DNA of 64,000 nucleotides. It comes from Symsagittifera roscoffensis (taxonomy: Eukaryota > Xenacoelomorpha > Acoela > Convolutidae). A program made the translations under genes and the position numbers. A model generated the notes under the pieces. The model ran no database searches. It saw nothing but the letters and a program-made list of their open reading frames with translations, and had not been told where the DNA came from. This document shows, piece by piece, positions 46,102 to 54,339 of the stretch. The stretch covers positions 52,242,563-52,306,562 of the forward strand of contig NC_087068.1 in NCBI RefSeq assembly GCF_963678635.1. The letters run 5' to 3'. Position 1 is the first letter of the stretch. Every line of letters begins with the position of its first letter.

Positions 46102-47352
46102 CATCAAGTCAAATGGGCTCTGGGGAGGCCTATTCAGCCGAGCCTTTTTCGATTTAAAATTTTCAAACCCCCCCCCTACAAATATCGTAAGAGTGTCAAA
46201 ATATTAAAATATCAACAAAGAATTCTGGATGTGGAACACAGCAGCTTTGTTCCATTAATTTTTGCGTGTACCGGAGGAGCAGCACCAGGCTCTACAAAAA
46301 CCGTCCAGAAACTAAGCGTAAAACGGAACGAATCTTTTTCTTTGCTATCCAGATAATTTATGTTATAATCATCCAAAAGCGTAATTTTATTAGAAACTGA
46401 AAAAGCATTATCTATGTTAAGCGTTAATTGTTCCAAAAAATCAATAAAGTTTGATCTGCTTGGGTTATAACACAAATTAACTAACATTTTTTCTTTACTC
46501 GAAATGTTAAATGTAGATTTGCACTCAACCCACACTGACTCATATTTTTCTTTATCAAATAAATTTAGATCAGGCCTCAATTTCGGAGCCAATTTGACTG
46601 GTATATATAACAAAACGCCACCGCCTTTCTTTTTTACCGCTGATTGCCTATCATATCTGAACATCGCATGCGTTGTAGGTTGGAAATTCCATAAATTGTC
46701 ACTATCTTCTTTTTTAAGCCACGTTTCGGAAATTCCTATAATTGTGTTTTCGCCCATATCATCAAGAAATTTTTTCAATTGCATCCGTTTTCTAATAATA
46801 CTTTGAAAATTCAAATGAACAAATTTAAGATTTGCACAATTTTTTGAGCAGATACCGTAGACTGTTTCAATGGTTTCGATAGGACCAGGGTTTTTTTCAA
46901 CATCCCCACTTTGGGTCAGTAACAACGCGAAAAGGAAAAGATGAGTCAGTGTGGTAGCTCTCCGCTCATTTATCCCACATTTCGTTGATAATATCTTTTG
47001 CTGGCAGCTTAGATAGCCCCAGTAAACAATAGTTTTTTCTTTAGTTTCCATCTGAGCCTTGGAAATTAGAAAAATTGCACAAAACAACCAGAATTTAATA
47101 TTCAGCATAATAGGTTAAATAAATTAAATAATCGCCAAAGTTTGCACCAAGAAAAAATGCGAAACTAGTATTTCCTAAAAAATTTTGCGCCGTTTTGGAA
47201 AAATTGTAACATTTCTGCCGTTTTTGGATCTAAATTTGATGATTGTTGGGTTTGCTTCATTCTGGGGCGGGTTGTAATCTCACATGTGTTTGCATTAATA
47301 TCAGAACCCCTAAAAGAATCTCTAAAACTTTGCACCAAAATTTCAACACCCC
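46102..47352 (-). mobile_element. Tandem unit B: deletion derivative of the CR1 unit
   Basis: It is only 1,251 bp. It has the first 233 bp of the unit, then jumps from GGAACGAATC (46,334) into ORF2 at TTTTTCTTTGC. This matches loss of exactly the 3,219 bp corresponding to 41,865-45,083 of unit A. The remaining ORF2 start (46,335-47,108) still encodes the N-terminus, 2A and half of the endonuclease. GDYNIN is changed to DDYNIN. The fused frame ends in antisense nuclease sequence. Confidence 0.9.
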
Positions 47353-47658
47353 CATCAAGTCAAATGGGCTCTGGGGAGGCCTATTCAGCCGAGCCTTTTT
47401 CGATTTAAAATTTTCAAACCCCCCCCCCTACAAATATCGTAAGAGTGTCAAAATATTAAAATATCAACAAAGAATTCTGGATGTGGAACACAGCAGCTTT
47501 GTTCCATTAATTTTTGCGTGTACCGGAGGAGCAGCACCAGGCTCTACAAAAACCGTCCAGAAACTAAGCGTAAAACGGAACGAATCATACTCGGACACTA
47601 TACACTTTAAGAACAAAATCAAGTTTTGCACTTCTGAGGAGTGCAATCCTCTGCCTTA

Positions 47659-48381
47659 GGGGTTGCAAAAATCTTAAAAATACATCCAACATAGACAATT
47701 CCATCTGTGCTGTAATCGAGGAGGGTAGATTTTAATTGACAATTCTCTTAGTGCATTAAAATTGACTCGATTTATTCATAAAATTTTGCCTATGTATTTA
47801 AATAGCGTTGGTACGGCCCTATCCAACCTGTGCACGTACCGTCGCATGACGGAAGGGCCCATTGCTTAAAAGCTTGAAGTGTAGGCGGAGCAATAAGAAG
47901 AATGGGTGCAAGAGCAGAAAAACTTAGAAATATTGACTTATATTGGTTTATACGGGCGGTAAAACAATTATAGAATCGTCAAAAACTACCTGGAAAATGA
48001 ATAAATTCTGCATAAGAAGAAGAAAGAACACTTGAATTACTATACAATAAAAAGCCGAGGCATCAGTGTAGCAAAGTGTAAATAATAAAATTGGTTATAA
48101 ATTCATTGGTTACATCAAACAAAAACAAAACATCAGAAAACAAGCAATAAACAAAACAAAAAAAAAACAAAATCGGTTACAGTTCGGAAATTGGTTGATT
48201 AAAGTATATGAAGTTTCGGATACTATAGAAAATTAAAGATTTAAGAATTAGGAACAAGCTGGTAATAAAACTTTACAAACAATTTTACAGATAGTCCAAT
48301 TATACAACGTATATACAGAGTATATACAGTTTCTCTTTCAAGCAATGTGTGAAAAATTAAACTGAATTAAAAAATATAGAA
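47659..48381. other. Presumed 3' region of the full-length CR1
   Basis: This repeats 41,937-42,659 with single-base differences. No gene is visible. Confidence 0.5.
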
Positions 48382-51300
48382 CTAGCAAAAACGGTAATCA
48401 CGCCACGTATTTGTATTAGTACATATAGGATTGTTTCTCAATTCACTCACGTAAAATTCTTTCATTTTTTTCTTGAATTTTGTTTTCGATTTTTCTAAAT
48501 TGCGCAAAATTATGGGCAGTGAATTCCATTTTTTAGAAGTCAAATGAAAAAATGATTTTTGTAGAGAAGCAGTCGAACAATGTTTGTCAAAAATAATTTG
48601 TTTCGTTCTTTCGTTGAGCCTATAATTGGCAGTCGGTAGTCTCAGTGTATTTTCAAAAGCCTTCTTTTTGTTTGTAAGATATTGGTATAAGTATGTTATA
48701 CACTTTAACTCAATTCTTTTCTCGATTCCAATGAACGATTTGCTAATGCGAAGAAGGGAAGAAGATTTAAAATTCGATCTGAAATATGTTCTTTTTAGCG
48801 CCCAGTTCAACTGTTTCTCCAGAGATAGCATCAAAGTAGCATTAATTTGTTGTAAAAAAATTGCTGAATAATCTAAATGTGATAAAACAAGACAATGAAG
48901 CAAGGCAACTAATGATAATGTCGGCAGTTGTTGTCCAATTGTATCAATAGTTTTAATCCCTTGGGCCATTTTTTGGAGAATTGTTTTGATTTGAGCATGA
49001 AAAGATAAACTTGAATCAAGAATTATGCCTAAATATTTGCATTCTGCTTTTTTGGCTACATAATGCCCACTAATTACTAGTTTATCAGTATCCACATTTT
49101 TGCTATCATTTTTTTGACAAAATGTTATAAATTCCGATTTAGATGCATTCAGATTCAATTGGTTCTCTGCAAAAAATTCCGTTAGATTATTGAGTGATTT
49201 TTGCAATCGATTCAAAGCATCCTCAGAAATTATAGAAGAGGAAAAAACCATACAGTCGTCAGCATATTGAACTAAAGTACAACCCTCATATAATCGCTCT
49301 TGTATGTCATTAACATAAATATTGAACAACAACGGACCAAGTACCGTTCCTTGTGGGACACCTCGTTTTATTTCAATCCAGTCTGAAAAAATTCCATTGA
49401 CGTTTACTCTTTGAATACGTTTGTTTAGGAAGCTAGCAATTAAAGCATTTGCTCCATTTGAAAAACCGAGAGAAAGCATTTTTTCAATTAAAACTTCATG
49501 CGAAATAGAATCAAAAGCCTTGGACAGATCTAATAAAGCTGCATGTACGATTTTTTTTGAATCTATTTGATTTCGAATACTTTCTGTCACATAAACAAGA
49601 GCATCTTGTGTTGAAATGTTTTTGCGAAATCCGAATTGAAATGGTGTCATTATTTGAAATTTGTCAAGATGTTCTGTTATTTGGGCATGTAAAATTTTTT
49701 CAAAAATTTTAGAAAAAGCACAAGTTATTGATATTGGCCGATAATTTTTTGCATCCATTGGGTCATCTTTTTTGAACAAAGGGGTTACGTTTGCTTTTTT
49801 CAGTTCGATCGGGAAAATGTTCTCATCTAAGCAAGTATTTATGACAAAAGTTAAATGTGGAACTATAACTGATTGACCGTCAATGATTGCCCAAGCAGGT
49901 ACGGTACAAGGTCCGAGAGGTTTTCCAACATTGATTTTTCGAACTATATCAAAGCATTGCTTCACTGTAATGTGTTGAAAATGAAAAGATGCAGATTCAG
50001 AGGCAGATTTGTTGTAATTCGGAGGCTTTTTAGCGCCGAAAAATTCGCCTAAGTTTGAAAAAATATAATTTAAATGATTGGCAATTTTTTTGTCTTGGGT
50101 TATCATTTCACTGAAGGAATTTCGTAGAACTGTAATTCGATGGTTGCCAGAACATGTACCTCTAACTTGGTTAATATATTTCCATTTTTGTTGGATAGTG
50201 CTGAGAAGTGAAAAACAATTTTTTGAATGATCGAATTGTTTACTTCTAATCAATTTGCTCATTTGATTACGTAAAAACTGGTACTTTGACCAATTATCGC
50301 TTGTGCTTTGACTGCGATATGATCTGAGTGAATTCTGTTTCTTAGTCAACAATTGCTGACATTCTGAATCGAACCATTCCGTTTTCAACACGTTTTTTGG
50401 TTTAAAATTACGAACAAACTTTTTTTCGATAGGAGCATGTTGCTGTAGAGCACAAGAAATTAAATAAATCATCGTCGAGAACATGTTTTGTGCGTCTGTA
50501 CATTGATATAAGAGATACCAAGGAAGAGCGGAGAGTGAATTGCAAAATTCATTTTTCTGATAATTTTTCTTATTGAAAGTCGTAATTATCCTCGGTAAAA
50601 TTTTGCCGCATTTTATATCCGTCAAAATAAATGAAGCAAAATGGTCGGTTTTATAAGGTGTATCAAAACAAAACTCAATGCCGTTTGTTTCATAGTCACT
50701 GATTATGTAGTCGATATGAGTTTTTGTTGAGGAACTAATTCTGGTCTCATCGTTTGGACAAAAAACCTTCAATCCATATGGAATAATTATAGAATCTAAA
50801 TTTTCTTTTTCTTTGCTATCCAGATAATTTATGTTATAATCACCCAAAAGCGTAATTTTATTAGAAACTGAAAAAGCATTATCTATGTTAAGCGTTAATT
50901 GTTCCAAAAAATCAATAAAGTTTGATCTGCTTGGGTTATAACACAAATTAACTAACATTTTTTCTTTACTCGAAATGTTAAATGTAGATTTGCACTCAAC
51001 CCACACTGACTCATATTTTTCTTTATCAAATAAATTTAGATCAGGCCTCAATTTCGGAGCCAATTTGACTGGTATATATAACAAAACGCCACCGCCTTTC
51101 TTTTTTACCGCTGATTGCCTATCATATCTGAACATCGCATGCGTTGTAGGTTGGAAATTCCATAAATTGTCACTATCTTCTTTTTTAAGCCACGTTTCGG
51201 AAATTCCTATAATTGTGTTTTCGCCCATATCATCAAGAAATTTTTTCAATTGCATCCGTTTTCTAATAATACTTTGAAAATTCAAATGAACAAATTTAAG

Positions 51301-51579
51301 ATTTGCACAATTTTTTGAGCAGATACCGTAGACTGTTTCAATGGTTTCGATAGGACCAGGGTTTTTTTCAACATCCCCACTTTGGGTCAGTAACAACGCG
51401 AAAAGGAAAAGATGAGTCAGTGTGGTAGCTCTCCGCTCATTTATCCCACATTTCGTTGATAATATCTTTTGCTGGCAGCTTAGATAGCCCCAGTAAACAA
51501 TAGTTTTTTCTTTAGTTTCCATCTGAGCCTTGGAAATTAGAAAAATTGCACAAAACAACCAGAATTTAATATTCAGCAT
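48382..51579 (-). CDS. CR1-type ORF2: 2A peptide, APE endonuclease, reverse transcriptase
   Basis: 1065 residues. Residues 1-68 include two hydrophobic stretches (about 4-17 and 54-66). Residues 69-76 are DVEKNPGP, a canonical 2A motif, where ribosomes release the upstream peptide between Gly75 and Pro76. The APE-like endonuclease (about 90-320) has HLNFQS, GISETW, YNPSRSN, GDYNIN (from about 246) and TKTHIDYI, with DHFAS near its end. The RT (about 530-800) has FKKDDPMDAKNYRPIS, LLDLSKAFDSI, RGVPQGTVLGPLLF and YADD at 771-774. The enzyme nicks the target and primes cDNA synthesis there. It lies 56 bp downstream of ORF1. All key residues are present and the frame is full length; I am confident of the family and less so of activity. 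Confidence 0.95.
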   Translation of the reverse strand: MLNIKFWLFCAIFLISKAQMETKEKTIVYWGYLSCQQKILSTKCGINERRATTLTHLFLFALLLTQSGDVEKNPGPIETIETVYGICSKNCANLKFVHLNFQSIIRKRMQLKKFLDDMGENTIIGISETWLKKEDSDNLWNFQPTTHAMFRYDRQSAVKKKGGGVLLYIPVKLAPKLRPDLNLFDKEKYESVWVECKSTFNISSKEKMLVNLCYNPSRSNFIDFLEQLTLNIDNAFSVSNKITLLGDYNINYLDSKEKENLDSIIIPYGLKVFCPNDETRISSSTKTHIDYIISDYETNGIEFCFDTPYKTDHFASFILTDIKCGKILPRIITTFNKKNYQKNEFCNSLSALPWYLLYQCTDAQNMFSTMIYLISCALQQHAPIEKKFVRNFKPKNVLKTEWFDSECQQLLTKKQNSLRSYRSQSTSDNWSKYQFLRNQMSKLIRSKQFDHSKNCFSLLSTIQQKWKYINQVRGTCSGNHRITVLRNSFSEMITQDKKIANHLNYIFSNLGEFFGAKKPPNYNKSASESASFHFQHITVKQCFDIVRKINVGKPLGPCTVPAWAIIDGQSVIVPHLTFVINTCLDENIFPIELKKANVTPLFKKDDPMDAKNYRPISITCAFSKIFEKILHAQITEHLDKFQIMTPFQFGFRKNISTQDALVYVTESIRNQIDSKKIVHAALLDLSKAFDSISHEVLIEKMLSLGFSNGANALIASFLNKRIQRVNVNGIFSDWIEIKRGVPQGTVLGPLLFNIYVNDIQERLYEGCTLVQYADDCMVFSSSIISEDALNRLQKSLNNLTEFFAENQLNLNASKSEFITFCQKNDSKNVDTDKLVISGHYVAKKAECKYLGIILDSSLSFHAQIKTILQKMAQGIKTIDTIGQQLPTLSLVALLHCLVLSHLDYSAIFLQQINATLMLSLEKQLNWALKRTYFRSNFKSSSLLRISKSFIGIEKRIELKCITYLYQYLTNKKKAFENTLRLPTANYRLNERTKQIIFDKHCSTASLQKSFFHLTSKKWNSLPIILRNLEKSKTKFKKKMKEFYVSELRNNPICTNTNTWRDYRFC
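51352..51375 (-). other. 2A ribosome-skipping motif in CR1 ORF2
   Basis: The codons spell DVEKNPGP, preceded by LLLTQSG. It sits right after a Leu/Phe-rich stretch (THLFLFALLL) that resembles a signal-peptide core. Identical motifs lie at 45,630-45,653 (unit A) and 46,881-46,904 (unit B). 2A motifs are established in animal viruses and were reported in several non-LTR retrotransposon clades of invertebrates. Confidence 0.93.
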
Positions 51580-51635
51580 AATAGGTTAAATAAATTAAAT
51601 AATCGCCAAAGTTTGCACCAAGAAAAAATGCGAAA

Positions 51636-52664
51636 CTAGTATTTCCTAAAAAATTTTGCGCCGTTTTGGAAAAATTGTAACATTTCTGCCGTTTTTGGAT
51701 CTAAATTTGATGATTGTTGGGTTTGCTTCATTCTGGGGTGGGTTGTAATCTCACATGTGTTTGCATTAATATCAGAACCCCTAAAAGAATCTCTAAAACT
51801 TTGCACCAAAATTTCAACACCCCCATCAGAAGGATGCAAACCATCCGAGCTAAGAGCATCTGTATTTTGACTAAAAATTTTGTTTATGTCTAAAATATCC
51901 AATTTTACTTCGCCCAAGTCTTTTACATTCCGTACTAAATTAAGAATTTGCTTGTTTAGCTTCTGTACATTTGGATTAAAATCTTTTCTAAAAGCGCCTA
52001 AGGGAGTTACAGTACATAGTGAAATTGTTTCTGGGGAGAATTTATGATTTATGAGATAAATTAGTTTTTCTAAGCTACTCACGGCTTCCTTCGCGTCGAA
52101 ATCACTTGAGAGGCAGTCATTTATTCCAATTAGCGTAGTTACATGTTTAAAATGTCGCGATTTACTGTTTCTCACGCGTTCCAGCAATGCAGAAATTTTG
52201 TGCCCACCAAATCCTCTCGCCAACACATTTTCCGATATTTGTTCCCCATTGATTCTGTTAACAATTGAGTCTCCCAGTAATAGGCCAGAATATTCTCCTT
52301 CTCGTGGTAAAAATAAATGTTTTCGTTGCTGGTCGAATTTTTCTTCTAGAATATTGGTTGCTTGTATTTTGATTTCTTGGTTATTCTTGCTTTCTTGGTT
52401 ATTTTCGCTTCGTTTGATCTGATTTCTGCTCCGAGTTCCAATCTTGCTCCATTCGTTTTCAAATTTGTTTTCTGTAATTTTCGAATTGCCCGTGTTTTTA
52501 AAATTTTCTAGATCAAAAAATTTGTTTCCTCTTTCTTCCTCTTTCGTTGATACAGTTAAATTTTCGATAATTCGTTTAAAATAAGTAACATTTTCGACTA
52601 AGTCTTTATACAGCTCGTATTTCAATTCGTCGTTCAGATTTCGGAAAGTTTCGAGGTCAAACAT
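51636..52664 (-). CDS. CR1-type ORF1: SGNH/GDSL esterase-like protein
   Basis: 342 residues from ATG. The N-terminal about 120 residues are charged, with many Lys, Glu and Asn, and may bind RNA or form a coiled coil. The rest is an SGNH hydrolase: block I LLLGDSIVNR (nucleophile Ser133), block II GGHKIS (Gly153), block III GINDC (Asn182), block V SSDGLHPSDGG (Asp274, His277). All four catalytic or oxyanion residues are present. Esterase-type ORF1 proteins are known from the CR1 group. They are thought to act as RNA chaperone-like or membrane-associated ORF1 proteins, and their enzymatic role in transposition is not established. Only the last about 40 codons survive in units A and B. Confidence 0.92.
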   Translation of the reverse strand: MFDLETFRNLNDELKYELYKDLVENVTYFKRIIENLTVSTKEEERGNKFFDLENFKNTGNSKITENKFENEWSKIGTRSRNQIKRSENNQESKNNQEIKIQATNILEEKFDQQRKHLFLPREGEYSGLLLGDSIVNRINGEQISENVLARGFGGHKISALLERVRNSKSRHFKHVTTLIGINDCLSSDFDAKEAVSSLEKLIYLINHKFSPETISLCTVTPLGAFRKDFNPNVQKLNKQILNLVRNVKDLGEVKLDILDINKIFSQNTDALSSDGLHPSDGGVEILVQSFRDSFRGSDINANTCEITTHPRMKQTQQSSNLDPKTAEMLQFFQNGAKFFRKY

Positions 52665-53110
52665 GTTGGCGATTAAAAGCGAAATTAAAAATAAGACATT
52701 AAAATGAACCGACTGATCGCTAGAAATTTCATTCAGTTTTTTCAGCGCATTTCATTCAGCGCATAAATAGACTAATTTCATTCAGTTTTTTTGTTACGTT
52801 GTTTAAAAAAAATTTCTTGATTAAATTACTCAAATTATGCAGAAATTGTTCTTTCTTTTTGGTATTTATGTTCCGACTTTCGATACGAAAGTAACGGAAT
52901 ATTTGTGCTCGGGGTGGGTTTTTTTTTCTTCAGACAAATTTCGACTTTTTAACTAGCCATTTTTGACGGAGTTTTTTTATATCATTCAAAAGGTATTGTT
53001 GTCCTGAGCTTAAATTTGAAAAGATATTTCACCTGTGATCATTTTTCGTAAAGTTATGAGGGTTTAAAGATTGCCATTTTGGCCATTTTGACCAATATGG
53101 GACAATTAAC

Positions 53111-53128
53111 GCGCGATATATTTCGCGC
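53111..53128. repeat. Perfect short hairpin
   Basis: GCGCGA-TATATT-TCGCGC has 6-bp GC arms around a 6-bp AT loop, flanked on both sides by TTAACGCG-type sequence. Confidence 0.7.
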
Positions 53129-54086
53129 TATTAACGCGTAAGCGGAGATTTAATCCGTCTTATAAATAGTTCCAAATTGGTTGAACGAAGCTTATTTGCC
53201 ACAATTGATTTGTTACAAGGAACGAAATCTCTCTTTTTGTACTTTATATGGCGTGTGGGGGGATGATTTTCATAACAAATTTCAAATTTAAGAAAAAAAA
53301 AATTATTTTATTTTATTTCATTTAATTTTTTAATGTTATTACTGCTGCTCCATTAACCTTAAAAGGCAGTCGGAACATTTAGGGCTTCGCCCTGATACGA
53401 CCAGTCTTGTTGACATTTCTGATAATTAATTTACTGATTAGCTAATAAACGCTGATATTTTTCTGCTTTTCTGCTCTTGGACCCATTCTGCTCTTAGACC
53501 ATTCTGCTTATTGACTGGCCACCCTGTCTGTCGAATATACCTAATACTCAGTTTTTCGTTCAGCTCCTTTTATCACACCACTCCGGAAAAAAACGACAAT
53601 AATTAGACTATGGTCGGAACGTTCTGTGCTACTTGCACAGTAACCGACTATCCTTGTTATTGATATTTGTTAGTGCGATTTAAATGTTTAATTTTAAATG
53701 GGGTGATTCGTTCTTAATGCTTTTTTTTTATAAACGTAGAAGTGACTCAGACGTTAAAATGCTGACCAATGCTTCACAGAGCTCAAAAGTCTGTATTGAC
53801 AAAGTCAAATTGGGACACCTTTTCAGTTGCACATGATTTTTTGCTTGCTCGCTAGATGGAAGATTGCTATACACCTGTGCCGCTGCCAAAATTGACAATT
53901 TTGAAGGACTCTGAACTTTGTGATAAACAGGTAAGAAGCGTTATTAGATGTTGACTTGAACTGATTCAAGCTTTGAGGGATTGAAAAGTTGCTCAAAGTT
54001 GCGTTTTGATTTTCTAATATGTAACCGAGTATTTTTTTCAAGCAATTGTTTGACGGACGTTATCTCATGTGGTTCGAATTGATCGG

Positions 54087-54190
54087 TTGAACTTACCGAC
54101 AATCTACATATATGATATTGTGGCTTCGTAGACCTTCAGTTGAACCACCGACAATCTACATATATGATATTGTGGCTTCGTAGACCTTCA
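54087..54190. repeat. Two tandem units of about 53 bp upstream of the SR-rich gene
   Basis: The unit TTGAAC..ACCGACAATCTACATATATGATATTGTGGCTT.. up to CCTTCAG occurs twice in succession with one small difference (TTACC versus CACC). Confidence 0.85.
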
Positions 54191-54339
54191 GAGGCTTCAT
54201 TTGGGAGAGCCAAAGCTTTCAGTCTCCATTTTGGCATTGAAGTGTAACATAATTGAATATTAGCATACTAGCTGCATATATATTCATTCAGTAACTATCA
54301 TATTTGTAAAAAAAAAACTATGGGCTTAGGTTTGATGTA

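Larger units (their letters stand above)
47353..52800 (-). mobile_element. Tandem unit C and full-length CR1-type non-LTR element
   Basis: The left part repeats unit A (4,471 bp, one extra C in a C-run). At 51,828 it does not jump back but continues through a complete ORF1. Both ORFs are open, so this is the source copy and is potentially active. ORF1 with an SGNH esterase and ORF2 with APE endonuclease plus RT are characteristic of the CR1/L2 group. The 5' end is not sharply visible; the last ORF1-proximal sequence is at about 52,800. No target-site duplication was found. Confidence 0.88.
52801..54339. other. Intergenic DNA between the CR1 element and the SR-rich gene
   Basis: No gene is supported. 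It contains a perfect hairpin (53,111-53,128), a stem AGGGC-TTC-GCCCT at about 53,380, and a degenerate TTCTGCTCTT repeat (53,460-53,510) that resembles, in reverse, sequence at 42,165-42,215. It also has a 53-bp tandem pair at 54,087. A short possible exon (53,853-53,930, ATG to a GTAAGA donor) could be a 5' exon but does not join in phase to the ORF at 54,340. Confidence 0.5.

Noticed and set aside
44400-51579. Plus-strand ORFs opposite the CR1 ORF2 (for example 45,253-45,555 and 50,975-51,277)
   Set aside because: They are antisense shadows of the conserved endonuclease and RT codons and repeat with each unit; they have no motif of their own.
53853-53930. First coding exon of the SR-rich gene (ATG GAA GAT ... 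AAACAG|GTAAGA)
   Set aside because: It ends in phase 0, but every AG before the conserved part of the ORF at 54,340 would need phase 1 or 2, so a direct join gives a stop. It could only be a 5' UTR exon.
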